A model generated the notes under the pieces. It ran no database searches and was not told the origin of the DNA. It was given only the letters and a program-made list of their open reading frames with translations. DNA of 64,000 nucleotides from Diphasiastrum complanatum (lineage: Eukaryota > Streptophyta > Lycopodiopsida > Lycopodiales > Lycopodiaceae). Below, piece by piece: positions 1-10,457 of this stretch. The number at the start of each line of letters is the position of its first letter. Position 1 is the first letter of the stretch. A program made the position numbers and the translations under genes. The DNA lies in NCBI GenBank assembly GCA_029204225.1, contig CM055112.1, positions 1,375,314-1,439,313 of the forward strand, read 5' to 3'.

Positions 1-330
1 ATTTTTCTCTCTCTAGGATTTTCTCTTTTTAGAAAGTCATTTTCTCTCTCTAGATTTTATTGATCCCCAGGCTTCCTTTAATCATGCCTAGATCGTGTGA
101 GGTGATTGCACATCGATCCTGAGCTCTCTGGACTCCGCTAGAACCGAGATCAAAGATTTTCAGCCATAGGAACTTGGTGCCAACTGGATTCTGGTCACAG
201 TGGCGCCGGAAGCGGCGCTTGTGCCATTGGCGCCGAGAGCAGCAGGAGCGCTGCTGGCGCCGGAAGTAAAGCTTGTAAAGGTAGTTTTACAACATCCACC
301 CCACCTTTATAAAATCTGATGTCCTCATCA
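1..330. repeat. Dispersed leader/LTR-like repeat, copy 1
   Basis: This AT-rich then GC-rich stretch has a diverged second copy at about 35,180-35,500. Both share the phrases 'attgatcccca', 'cctagatcgtgtgaggt' and 'gccataggaacttgg', followed by a GC-rich part with several ggcgccg motifs. Such a layout fits the leader or LTR end of an LTR retrotransposon, but no complete LTR, target duplication or gag is seen, so the class is inference. Confidence 0.5.
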
Positions 331-2279
331 GATGTCAGATTAAAGTAAAGGTGTCTTCCAACTAAAATAACTATACATTTAAGCTACTTGGCACAGTACT
401 CAATTTACTGGCCACTTTTTATTAACATTGAAGCTGGCACACCACAAGTCGGAGGCTCAGCTCTTTGTACTGAAAGATTACATAACTTGAAAATATATCT
501 TTGTCTGGGAAAAGCGTAGATTTGATATCGCTTTCGTAAAACCCAAAAACCTTATTAATTGGTGACAGAGGCCTTTCTTTGAAATGGTCGCCCTTATCAC
601 TTCTGATTTCTTTGAGCTCCTGATTTGTCCTTGATGCACTTTGTGTTGAGCTCCCTAAGCTCCAGATTTGTTCAGTTCTGCATAGGTATCAAGGCTCCCT
701 GAGCCAAAGGATTTATCGTTTGATTGCTCACTTTATGGTCCACTCCGTGCCTTGTTGCTTTTGCACCTTGATTTCTCTCCTTGTCCCAGTCTGATCTTGA
801 TACTTTTCCATCTTGGCTCTTTAAGGTAGGCAAAGTTTGAATAATCTGCAATGCACCTCTCACTTAGCTTGAAGTAGCTCTTTGAATCAGCCCAAATGTA
901 ACCATTGACCTCGTGGAAAGCCAAAGGGTCGCACCAGTTTGATCCGCATCCGATCTATCTCTTCGCGTTTGTTTGAAGCACCATGTCCGTCGCGCAAAAC
1001 TTGACTTTCACAATTCCATCACTGGTCAGTTGCCTCACAGTCAAAACAAGAAGTGTACATCGAGCTTGGCTTCAAGTAGCTCTCTTTGAATCAGACACAT
1101 GCACCCAGAGTTTGCACTAGTCCGATCTCAACGTGAACTGTCCCTTAGCGTCCGTTCAAAATACCAAGTCTCTCATGCAAGACTCAACTTTCACAGTTCC
1201 TTCATTGATCAGCTGCCTTACACGTAACACAAGCCAGCGTACTCATATGTTTCCTCATCATTGTTGGTCCAGAGAAAGCTTTTAACAAACTTTCCTTTCC
1301 ACAACAAAAACTTGTTAACTTATTAAATCCAAAGTTCGCCAGTCTCCTCGTGTGAGTATGGCTAGGTCACCTTGAATTTGCCCTCGTTTTGATCAACTTT
1401 CATTCAAAATTTGCCCCAAGAGAGAGGTGTGTGTGATAGTTCTCCTCCACTTATAAAATCAACTGATCGGACTTAGAGTAGAGTTCTTCGGACAAAAAGC
1501 CTTTCCAACACTTTGCTTCCCATCTGCTAGGATTTTGGCTCGATCCAACTTGTTGCCAATCTCTGAAGAGGATCCTAGTCTTTCCCCTTTGAGGAAAAAA
1601 CCCAACTGATACTAGATATCACCCATGCTTAGTGAGTTTCAGTTCCGAAGGTGGCCGTCCCAAAATGAAGACCAACTGCTCCATAGAAGATCTCCCCTAA
1701 AATTGCCCTTTCCAACTTTTTGACTTTCTCCTTGCGTCTGGTGGGCGTTGTCGCAAATGAAACTAACCCAAGAAACAGGCTAGCCATCCATCCTTTGCAA
1801 ACATTGAGTCGTTTCGTTGCCATTCACATGCGAGTACTTGAACTGCAAATCCGCCCCATAGATTATGTAGTCATCTTTGATTGATGGTATCAGCCTTCAA
1901 AAGAAAGGTTCCTTCTCGAGCCATCAGCTCCTTGTATCACAAGCAATCATGCAAACCAGGCAAAGCACGAGTACTAAGACTCACCATGAATACATACAAG
2001 TAAGACACTCAGACAGGTTACTAACAAATAAGACAAGGTTTTGAGATGGTCCTGCCAACGGACCTTTGCCTGGCCGCGCCCATACAAATTGATCACAGAA
2101 TCAGCCCACATAGGACACCCTTCCAACCATCCGTGCTTTCACCATTACGCATCACATTGCCTCAGTCACGCCCCACCACTTTATTTATAGGCCATCATTT
2201 ATAGGCCCTAGAACACCCCTTACCATTTCTCCTTCTGGTAAATCCTTGATCACTTTGCCTACTTATAATATAGATGATA
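331..2279. other. Gene-poor stretch with a diverged ~200-bp tandem pair
   Basis: No convincing gene is seen. At about 866-1,065 and 1,066-1,250 two diverged units of roughly 200 bp follow each other; each has a 'caagtagctct..ttgaatcag' start and a 'gactttcaca.ttcc' middle. The short minus-strand open frames here (60-65 codons) match nothing I recognise. The stretch may be old retroelement DNA. Confidence 0.4.
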
Positions 2280-2769
2280 TTTTTTTTTTGACAATATCGG
2301 ATATATCGGATCTTTTTTATTTCACTAATGCCGAGACTCTTTGCATTTTGAGCAAAGAGCTTGATGAAACGATTTCTTATTGAAGCTCGACAGATTCTCT
2401 AAAGATTTTCAAAAGATTCTTGTCATGAAATATCTCGTTTCCTGTTCAAACCTCAGATGTCACGAAATTGTCCCGAACAATTTGCAAAATGTCTTGTATT
2501 CTACTTCAAGCTCAGAGACTGTCATCTGTCATGAACAATTTGCAAAACACGAAAATGTTACGAAGAGACAATTGTCGTGAATAAATTGCAAAACACAAAA
2601 CTGAGAAGAAGAGACAGACTGTCTCAAAATATTTGCAAACAAAATTTATTTGACCTTGAAAACAAAGCGTCTACCAGAATATCAACCATTGTAAACGGTC
2701 AGATCTACTGTTACAGAATATCAAGCGCCAAAAGACCTGTCCTGTAGCAATATAAATACATGTGCACTA
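2280..2769 (+). promoter_or_regulatory. Older LTR/promoter-like sequence split by copia insertion
   Basis: The stretch contains repeated 'gaacaatttgcaaaa' phrases and a TATA-like tataaata at 2,751-2,758, a few bases before the copia insertion point. Its continuation after the element, from 8,785, reads on without a gap once one copy of the 5-bp target duplication is removed. The TATA-like box with the sequence around it resembles a U3/R part of an older LTR, which is inference. No gene is seen in it. Confidence 0.35.
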
Positions 2770-3419
2770 TGTGAAAGATTTCAGATCCTTAAGATCCAAT
2801 CTACTTGAATGATCTTTGGTTAGAAAGAGAAATACACTACCAATTTCACCAATGTAGAAAAATCAGCATCTACACACAATTTGAGATGCAAACACTAATA
2901 GAACTTGATCAAACTTGAATGAAATGATTATGTACTGTTGCTGTCTGTACAAAACCAGCAAGCTACTGTATTTTACACGTGTGGATCCAAAAATAGCAAA
3001 TATAGATCATTCTACACATAGAATTGCAAGCAATCACCAAGATAGTGCACCAATGGATAGTAGAACCCAAGAGAACCATGTATAAGCATGAAATGAGATA
3101 CAGAAGAGAGAAGATGACTCTCTCCACGAGCTACATCCTTTCATAGCAGGTCCAAACCCTATTTGGCCACTTGGCTTTCTCACCAAAATGCTAACCCTAC
3201 CAATTTTGGGTCTAGATTCAATGTACCCAACTTATTCAAATTGAATCTACTCAAACTCGCATTCTATCTTTCCCACACTTTCAAAAAGTGTTTATTTAAA
3301 TGAAATTTAGACTAATGAACTTTGAAAAGTCAACCTCTAAGTCTAAAACAAGTTTTGGCCTCAATATGCCAAATATGAAAATATTGCAAAATGTGATGAA
3401 ACTAGTTGAATCTTTCACA
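2770..3419 (-). repeat. Copia A 3' LTR (left end)
   Basis: This 650-bp LTR has an 11-bp terminal inverted repeat (TGTGAAAGATT / AATCTTTCACA). It pairs with 8,135-8,784. It is flanked outside by the target duplication cacta and inside by the polypurine tract. Confidence 0.93.
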
Positions 3420-3999
3420 CTCCCTCTTCAACTAGTTTTAGCATAGACTTTGATAATACTCCAGGTAAAGTCCTATGCTTCATGCACAAGTCTTTTCCCA
3501 ATGCTTTGGTGAAGATATCAGCTACACATTCCCTTGAAGACACATGTTGAAGCTCCACCTCCTTTGCAATGACTTGCTCCCTCACAAAATGATATTGTAT
3601 CTCAATATGCTTGCTCCTAGCATGAAAGATAGGATTGTATGCCATTCTTTGGGCTGATTGATTGTCACAAAAGATGATTGGGCTCTCTGAAAAATCTAGC
3701 AAGTGAAGATCCTTGATCATCCTTTTGATCCATACCATCTCCTTTGTGCAATGTATAAGAGCTTTGTACTCGGCCTCACTAGATGACAATGAGATAGTGG
3801 CTTGTTTCTTTGACATCCACGATATAGCTCCATCACCTATGAAAATACAATAATAACTAATGGATTTCCTATCCATTATATCTCCAGCATAGTCCAAATC
3901 TAAAAATTCAAAAAGATTAGGTGATGATCCCTCATACAATATGCCAAAATCTCGAGTTCCAATGATGTACCTCAAAACTCGCTTTCCTAGCTTTCAATG
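3415..3999 (-). pseudogene. Copia A RNase H domain
   Basis: The open frame begins near the conserved VLRYIIGTRDFG junction and runs through a Ty1/copia RNase H. The acidic residues are visible in DLDYAGD, SSSEAEYKAL, CDNQSA and VADIFTKAL, and the RSKHIEIQYHFVRE motif is also present. In an intact element this domain degrades the RNA of the RNA:DNA hybrid during reverse transcription. It reads in a different frame from the open stretch upstream of it, and no RT precedes it, so it is probably not made as part of a working polyprotein. The frame ends at a stop in the first bases of the 3' LTR. Confidence 0.85.
3420..3429 (-). other. Copia A polypurine tract
   Basis: On the minus strand the ten purines gaagagggag abut the start of the 3' LTR directly. 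This is the position of the plus-strand primer in LTR retrotransposons. Confidence 0.8.
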
Positions 4000-5068
4000 C
4001 TCCTAGCATAGTTTTTGCCAATAGAACTTTGATCCATCATAAGAATGATCTTCTTCCTAAGAATAGATTTCCTTTCAATGATCATGTAATGCTCAAAATA
4101 GAAACAACCATAATTGATATAGAGAATAGTGTCCACTTGGGATGCTTCACTATTTCTTACATCAATTTTACATGTAAAAATGTGACTAGAACATGAAGAA
4201 TCAAATAGAATGTAAATGAAATGATTCCACCATGCTTTCAACTCTGAACTCTCTGAAAAAATACAGCAAACAAACAATAAATGTGAGTGATAAACTTTTG
4301 CTTGCATGTCTCCTCCTCCTTTTTCCTTTGTTGCCTTGTATCCACCATGATACTCCATGAATGAGCCTCCATCTTCATCTTGCCACAAGAAACCATCAAA
4401 CCTTGGAAATCCATGAGTAGGTGAGTACATTAATGATGCAAATCCAGCACCACATGACTCCATAAACCAAGTAGTTTGCACTAGTCCATCTTCAAGGTCT
4501 ACTTGACACAAGAAAATGACTATGAATTCACCAAAAATTGACAATCTCCAAGTATTGGCACCAAGTAGCTCAACACTTGAGAACTTAGCCATGGATGAGT
4601 GACATAATGAACCTCCAATAGCTTCATTTCCATCAGCAAAATCAGCCAAGAATGCTAGTACAAATACAATATCAAAACAATGCTCACCAATGTAGCTAGT
4701 TTTACCATATCTTGACAATTTGCACACATCCACATGAAATTGCTCAAACATGAGATAGAACAAGTAAAGTAAACTTGAACAACACTTCCTTGCTGCTCCT
4801 TTGACCTTACTTGAGTCTTCAATATGCTGCAAAAATAGATCCATAACACCTTTGCCAATTACCTCTCCTTTGATGCTCTTGACTAGCTCCAAATTGCCAA
4901 CTTCCCTTTTGACTAGTTGAAGTGCTTTGAGATCAACCTCTTGATCTTCAACTTGACCATCAAATTCATTGAGCAAACTTTGTTTTCCAGATCCATTACT
5001 TGATTTTACAGCAAGATATCATCCATCCACTTTCATAGCTCCATGTACACAAGAAGATCCTCCAAAAG
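3987..5068 (-). CDS. Open stretch of unknown origin replacing copia reverse transcriptase
   Basis: Between the end of integrase (around KNGT, about 5,068) and the RNase H junction lies about 1.08 kb with no copia RT motif. It is open for about 329 codons (3,987-4,976) and is in the same frame as integrase, separated from it by one TGA at 5,019-5,021. The equivalent codon in copy B is TGT. The predicted protein is rich in Phe, Cys, Ser and Leu, has several hydrophobic stretches (for example around SSLLYLFYLMF and DIVFVLAFL), and matches no family I know. A frame this long is unlikely by chance in AT-rich DNA. The most likely origin is host sequence captured by the element, but a fast-diverging element-specific ORF is possible. 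Function unknown. Confidence 0.5.
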
Positions 5069-6912
5069 ATGTTCCATTCTTCATAAGAGATCGATACTCA
5101 AGATCCATTGGTTGGATCCACTCCTCTTCTTTCCTTGATTGATCTACACTTGTAGGCTCATCCAAAGAGGTTAGGAAAGCAACATAATTTCCAGAAACTA
5201 CTTGCTTACCCTTTTGATCATATGTGAGCCTTGAAGGTACTTGTCTTTCTCTTGATGTTCTCCTTGGCTTTTGACTTGATGAAGGTCCATCATCACCACC
5301 ATCCAAAGTAGGGTCCTTCTCATCAACATCAAGAATGTTAGAACCATCTACTTTACCATCAATCATGCTTGAAGACACCTTTGGAATGTTTCCCTCATCA
5401 AAAATGACATCTCTACCAACAATCACTTTGTTAGTAGAAGGAATGTAAACCTTGTAGGCTTTATTCACCTCACTATATCCAGCAAAAATACCTCTTCTTG
5501 AAGATGGATTCTCCTTGGTCCTATCATCAAGAGTAATGTTGACATAGCATGTGCATCCAAAGGTTCTTAGAAAGTTGACACTCGGCCTCCTCTTGAATAG
5601 CATCTCAAAAGGTGTCCTTCCATCCAAAATAGCACTCGGCCACCTATTGCACAAGAAATTGGCCCAAAATGGTTTGTCAAGATTAGCACTTAACCTCATA
5701 GCTTTAGCACTTTCACATAAAGTTCTATTCTTCCTTTCAGCCACTCCATTTTGTTGTGGGGTCCTTGATGTTGTATAGTTCCTCTTGATCCCATGCTCAT
5801 CACAAAAGGCCTTGAACCTGTTAGATATGTACTCACCACCATAGTCACCTCTCAAGCACTTGATCTTTGTGAAAAATTAGTTCTCCCTTGCATTTTTGAA
5901 CTTGACAAAGACATCATACACTTCATCCTTGCTCTTTCGTAGATAGATCCAACAAAATCTACTAAAATCATCAATGAATGTTACATACATCTTAGCTCCA
6001 CTATTGCTAATTGTAGTAAATCCATGAATATTCGAATGTACAAGTTGAAAAGGCTTTGTAGATCTAGAAATAGATCTGGTATAAGGTAGTCTATATGACT
6101 TAGACAAAGCACAAGACTCACAAACATGCTTGTCATTACTTAAGGAACTTGGAAGACCAATCACAACCTTCTTCCTTGCCATTACCTCCAATGACTTGAA
6201 GTTGAGGTGTCCCATCCTTTTGTGCCAAACCTCTTGAATAGAAATTTGCTCCCTTGCAACACATCCAACTTGGTTAGCAATAACACAAGCATCAAGTTTG
6301 AACAACTTCTCTTGCCTTTTACCTTTTCCAATCAAGACATCCTTCCTTTTGATCAAATAAGCATCTCCATCAAACTCCACCTTGAGGCCCTTACTTAGCA
6401 TTTGACTCACACTAAGCAAATTCTTGGTAATAGATGGAATAAACAAGACATCCTCCAAATGAACATTCCTATTTGTAGAGAGAGAAATAGGAATTGTGCC
6501 AATCCCTTTGATTGCCCACCCACCATCATTGGCCGTGTAGATCACCCTCTTGTCATCTCCATATGCCAACAAAGAAGTGAAGTACTCTTTGTGAAAGGTC
6601 ATGTGTGAACTTGCTCCACTATCAATCCACCAAGGATCTAGATCTCCATAATTAGAAAGCATACATGAAGACATCACAAAAGCATCATCATTTGCATCTT
6701 GCACATCCAAACCATCCTCATCAAGAGTAAGATTACCTTGCTTGTCTCCTTGATCTCTCGTCTTCTTGTAGCACTCACTTGCAAAGTGTCCTTTGATGCC
6801 ACAATAGAAGCACTTGAGCTTTGATCTATCCTTCTTTTTGCCACTTGAAGAAGCATCCACTTGATCTTGCCCTTTAGACCATTTGCTTTTGGTTTTGCCC
6901 TTGAACTGCCCT
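5069..6912 (-). pseudogene. Copia A zinc knuckle, protease and integrase
   Basis: Read on the minus strand, the order is a CCHC knuckle (CFYCGIKGHFASEC, about 6,771-6,814), an aspartic protease (WIDSGASSHMTFHK), a GAG-pre-integrase (VWHKRMGHLNF, VCESCALSKS) and integrase core (FIDDFSRFCW, TPQQNGVAERKNRTL). In the cell these would process the polyprotein and insert the cDNA. Damage is clear: a TAA interrupts integrase at 5,877-5,879, where copy B has a Gln codon. The first catalytic Asp, in the VHSDIHG motif of copy B, is Asn here. An 18-bp in-frame deletion removes six residues that copy B keeps after PFW. The C-terminal tail leads into the captured stretch without an RT. Confidence 0.9.
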
Positions 6913-7534
6913 TTGTGAACATAGCATCCTCTTGAAGTGTCGATGTAGATCCACCTCTTGCTTGAAGCCTATATTCCTCATTGATCAAGATCTCTTGAAG
7001 ATCCATCAAACTTGGCAAAGTCTTTTGAATAGCAATACTTTGAACAATGTTAGCATGAGCATCCAACAAGCCATTAAGAATCACTTGAATAAGCTCTCCT
7101 TCCTTAATGCTTTCATCTATGCAAGCTAACTCATCATTCAATGCTTTCATTCTCAAAACAAAAGTACTTGGACTTTCTTCATTCTTTTGCAAACAAGAAA
7201 AGATTTGCCTTCTTAGAGTCAACACTCTAGAAGTAGACTTGGATTCATAAAGCTTCTTCAATGAATTCCAAGCTTCCAAAGATGATGTGCACTTACCAAC
7301 TTCCTTGAGAAGTTCATTGGTAACATTCATCTTTATCATGTGTAGAGCCTTCTTGGCCCTCTTGTCATACCTCAATTGATCTTGTTGTGTTGCTGGTCTC
7401 TCCTCCAAACCTACAACAATATCCAAAACATCATTCATCTCAAGAAGTGACTCCATCCTCACTTTCCATAATGAATAGTTACTTGAGGTAAGCATATCAT
7501 TGGCTTCCAACATGACTCCAATTGAGGTTGCCAT
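6913..7534 (-). pseudogene. Copia A gag
   Basis: Start ATG at 7,534-7,532. The frame carries the copia gag fold of the UBN2 type: an N-terminal SNYSLWKVRMESLLE, a central KKLYESKS...LRRQIFS region and the C-terminal ILINEEYRLQ. Gag would form the virus-like particle around the element RNA. At about 6,912 the frame departs from that of the zinc knuckle by one base, so the ORF runs on to 6,674 out of register. Copy B has the same shift, so it predates the duplication; it could in principle be a programmed frameshift, but a simple old indel is more likely. Confidence 0.85.
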
Positions 7535-8122
7535 GTAGCAATGACCTGATCTTCTCTTTCAACCTGTTTCAATGCACAAAGCACTCCTTTGAACAACAAC
7601 AAATGCTTTAAAAAAAAATCACCAAGATTTGAAACTATCTCACAAATTCTCTTCTAGCACTTATCCAAGCAAATCAACACATAGAATCATGGAATCTTGA
7701 TCAACCTATGATCTATCCTCAATCTAATGACTTTTGCCACTTCCTAAGATTGAAACACACTCAAATGAAGTCCAGCAACCTCACTATCTAGAGATCCAAT
7801 CAAGATTAGGATTTTGACAAAATCACAAAAATTTGACTATTCCAAATCTACATGCAAATGCTGAAAATTTGATATGCAATCTATAAGCCACCACTTAGGC
7901 TGAACCAATGATCCAAAAATCGACCAAATCCAGCATGTGAATTCAAAAATTGGAATTGAACAAGTATATTGACCTATTTAGTGTTTTGATCTACAAAAGA
8001 TCCAATCTACAAAAGTGAAAAATCCGATTTTGGTGTAGAATCCTCTCTAGCATGCTCTAGACTTGATATCTTCACCAAATCATTGATAGATCTGATTTCC
8101 TCCTTCATAACCTAAAACACAA
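7535..8122 (-). other. Copia A untranslated leader
   Basis: The nearly 600 bp between PBS and gag ATG hold no open frame of note. This is the normal place of the leader and packaging region in a copia element. Copy B has the same leader at about 51,481-52,037. Confidence 0.6.
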
Positions 8123-8134
8123 GCTCTGATACCA
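8123..8134 (-). other. Copia A primer-binding site
   Basis: On the minus strand this reads tggtatcagagc, the classic complement of the 3' end of plant initiator Met-tRNA. It abuts the 5' LTR directly. Confidence 0.92.
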
Positions 8135-8784
8135 TGTGAAAGCTTTCAGATCCTTAAGATCCAATCTACTTGAATGATCTTTGGTTAGAAAGAGAAATAC
8201 ACTACCAATTTCACCAATGTAGAAAAATCAGCATCTACACACAGTTTGAGATGCAAACACTAATAGAACTTGATCAAACTTGAATGAAATGATTATGTAC
8301 TGTTGTTGTCCGTACAAAACCAGCAAGCTATTGTATTTCACACATGTGGATCCAAAAATAGCAAATATAGATCATTCTACACATAGAATTGCAAGCAATC
8401 ACCAAGATAGTGCACCAATGGATAGTAGAACCCAAGAGAACCATGTATAAGCATGAAATGAGATAGAGAAGAGAGAAGATGACTCTCTCCATGAGTTACA
8501 TCTTTTTATAGCAGGTCCAAACCCTATTTGGCCACTTGGCTTTCCCACCAAAATGCTAACCCTACCAATTTTGGGTCTAGATTCAATGTACCCAACTTAT
8601 TCAAATTGAATCTACTCAAACTAGCATTCTATCTTTCCCACACTTTCGAAAAGTGTTTATTTAAATGAAATTTAGACTAATTAACTTTGAAAAGTCAACC
8701 TCTAAGAATAAAACAAGTTTTGGCCTCAATATGCCAAATATGGAAATATTGCAAAATGTGATGAAACTAGTTGAATCTTTCACA
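8135..8784 (-). repeat. Copia A 5' LTR (right end)
   Basis: This 650-bp LTR pairs with 2,770-3,419. It carries a TATA-like box, minus strand tataaaaa at 8,503-8,510, which is the probable element promoter. The 3' LTR has a mutated version of this box (tatgaaagg). The cacta target duplication follows at 8,785-8,789. Confidence 0.92.
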
Positions 8785-9112
8785 CACTACTCGTTGTAAC
8801 CAACTCATTCAATCAGGGACACAACAGCGAGATAAGACATCAAGAGAACTACAAAAATTCGTTTTTGATCAATAGTTTCTTATTGTCTAAAATTGTCTTC
8901 TTAAGTTGTCTCTTAATTCCATATATTATTTTCGCACGCAAATTCAATTAAAGCAAAACTTGTTCTATTAGTACATAGATCAGATATAAACCCGATTGAA
9001 GACACTAATATTGTTTAACTTATTCAAACTTTAATCGTATTCTCTATGGAAGAATAATTACTATTTTTCTTACATTGCAGTGGCTCATCAATCTTCCAAT
9101 GCATTTTCCTAT
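8785..9112. other. Continuation of older sequence beyond copia A
   Basis: No gene is seen. The sequence continues the stretch broken at 2,769. It is matched at 52,640-52,989, where copy 2 has about 20 extra bases near 52,701-52,721. Confidence 0.4.
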
Positions 9113-9331
9113 TCATATTCGGTCAAATTCCAAATCAACGGAGGGAATTGAAAATTCTCTATACAATTGGTCAATGACATGATTTTTTTCCTCATCACTT
9201 TGTTTGCGCCAGTCCTTGAAAATGTCTTTGTTGAAGACCACATGCTTGAGTTGCCTCATGCAAGTGATGACGCGACCACCACGATCATTCTCCACTATGT
9301 GCTTCTCCGCATCTATGTCATAGGATGGCAA
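9113..9331 (-). pseudogene. Transposase-like fragment, copy 1
   Basis: A 72-codon minus-strand frame contains RQLKHVVFNKDIFKDWRKQ followed by SDEEKNHVIDQLYREF. The pattern of a basic region, an invariant-looking Trp in DWRK and a helix ending in F resembles the plant En/Spm-associated domain Transposase_24; this is by recall and weak. The upstream context at about 9,073-9,082 is a pyrimidine-rich run ending in cag. It is a fragment: no catalytic domain is near. A second copy lies at 52,990-53,208 with few changes. Confidence 0.35.
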
Positions 9332-9658
9332 GACGTCAGCTGATGGAGAGGTGGCAAAGGGAGTGTTGAGAGGAGTGGGGGAGTCGACTACAATGGGAAT
9401 GATTTGGGGAGGAGTTTGAAGGCGATCACGAGAAGAGTGGGAAGGGGTATGAAGAGGAAAAGGTTGGGGAGGAGTTTGAGTGGGAGTGTAACCAACAGGG
9501 GTTTTTGTGGATGGATGCAGGTGAGCTTTTGCTGGTTGTTAGGCTTGGTCAATATGATATGTTTGACTGTGATGACTCTATACAAATTTGATTTACTTTA
9601 ATATTTGTACGTTTGGTATTCTGGTAATAATGTGTAGTTTTGTTTAGATTTGTTAGGT

Positions 9659-9875
9659 TCAAAAACATATACACACAACACATGCACATACACACACTCG
9701 CGCACACATACACAACACATACACATACACACACAACACACACATACACACAATACACACACACAACACATCATCACACATGCACACACAACACACACAC
9801 ACACACTCATACATGTACACATGCACACACAATGTGCAAACACACATACATATACACGCACACACAAATTTTTTT
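9659..9875. repeat. CA-rich microsatellite array, copy 1
   Basis: About 215 bp of CA-dominated repeats are mixed with tacaca and aacaca variants. Long His/Thr-rich or Cys/Val-rich frames on both strands are products of this repeat and not genes. The copy at 53,536-53,868 is over 100 bp longer. Confidence 0.9.
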
Positions 9876-9976
9876 GTTGAGCTCTCAGAACCCTAAACCT
9901 GCATCCATCGCATACAAACACACATCTCTTTCTCTCTCTCGAACCCCTCTTCTTTACAGTACTATAATCTAGATAT

Positions 9977-10005
9977 GTCCGCCTTCGGCGGGCATACTTT
10001 GCTAG
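9977..10005 (+). mobile_element. Possible Helitron 3' terminus, copy 1
   Basis: A GC-rich hairpin, gtccgccttcggcgggc (9,977-9,993), stands in AT-rich DNA and is followed after eight bases by ctag (10,002-10,005) and then T. Helitrons end in a short GC-rich hairpin a few bases before CTRR and insert between A and T. The 5' TC end could not be found, and a CTAG also lies on the other side of the hairpin, so the call is tentative. The second copy is at 53,969-53,998. Confidence 0.35.
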
Positions 10006-10457
10006 TAATAACTTAAAAATTAAGGTAATTAACTTACTTGGTTAAGTCAATCTTGAATTACCTTCAGCTTTTTCATTTCTTTCTATATATAACTTGGAGC
10101 ACTTTAGTGTTGTTTTCATGCACTATTCTCATTTTGAAAATTTTTCAAGATCACCCAACATGCGTACTTGGTGACAAAGAGAGCTATAAAGCTTTGACAT
10201 TTGAATCATAGATTTCATTCTAAGACCAAAGCATATTCCTATACATCATCATTATTTAGGAGAACTAGCTATACAATTTTGTCATAATTCAAGTGGAATA
10301 AAAATTCTAAAGAGTGCACCGTATGCGACATTGATAATTGAATTATTGAGATTGTGTAGTAGTTTCATGATTTGTTGGAATTTCAAAATACAGATTAATT
10401 AATGGTTTGTCTTGTGGTGCTAATTGTAGGCATATATTGTATTGAAACTAAGATACA
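10006..10457. other. Gene-free stretch
   Basis: AT-rich DNA with no ORF or motif recognised. It is matched at 53,999-54,450. Confidence 0.5.

Larger units (their letters stand above)
2770..8784 (-). mobile_element. Full-length Ty1/copia element (copy A), minus strand
   Basis: The element is bounded by two 650-bp LTRs that begin TGTGAAAG and end CTTTCACA. A perfect 5-bp target duplication, cacta, lies at 2,765-2,769 and 8,785-8,789. On the minus strand the order is 5' LTR, PBS, gag, zinc knuckle, aspartic protease, integrase, a non-retroviral open stretch in place of reverse transcriptase, RNase H, PPT and 3' LTR. Integrase before RT/RNase H is the copia order. It cannot be autonomous: the RT is missing, there is a gag frameshift, a nonsense codon at 5,877-5,879 and a TGA at 5,019. 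The two LTRs differ at roughly twenty sites by eye. The right flank is shared with copy B at 52,640, so the pair arose by segmental duplication and not by two insertions. Confidence 0.93.

Noticed and set aside
203-225. tggcgccggaa as a gypsy primer-binding site
   Set aside because: Several ggcgccg motifs lie close together, there is no adjacent LTR end, and the copy at 35.4 kb lacks the match at this position.
2765-8789. 'cacta' at both edges of copia A as CACTA transposon ends
   Set aside because: The five bases are the target-site duplication of an LTR element; TG..CA LTR ends, PBS and PPT lie directly inside.
9549-9972. Several long Cys/Val-rich and His/Thr-rich frames on both strands
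   Set aside because: They are translations of the CA/GT repeat; any frame through it stays open. The same holds at 53,265-54,112.
9977-9993. GC-rich hairpin as a bacterial-type terminator
   Set aside because: The surrounding DNA is plant nuclear and no T-run follows; a Helitron end is the better, though tentative, reading.
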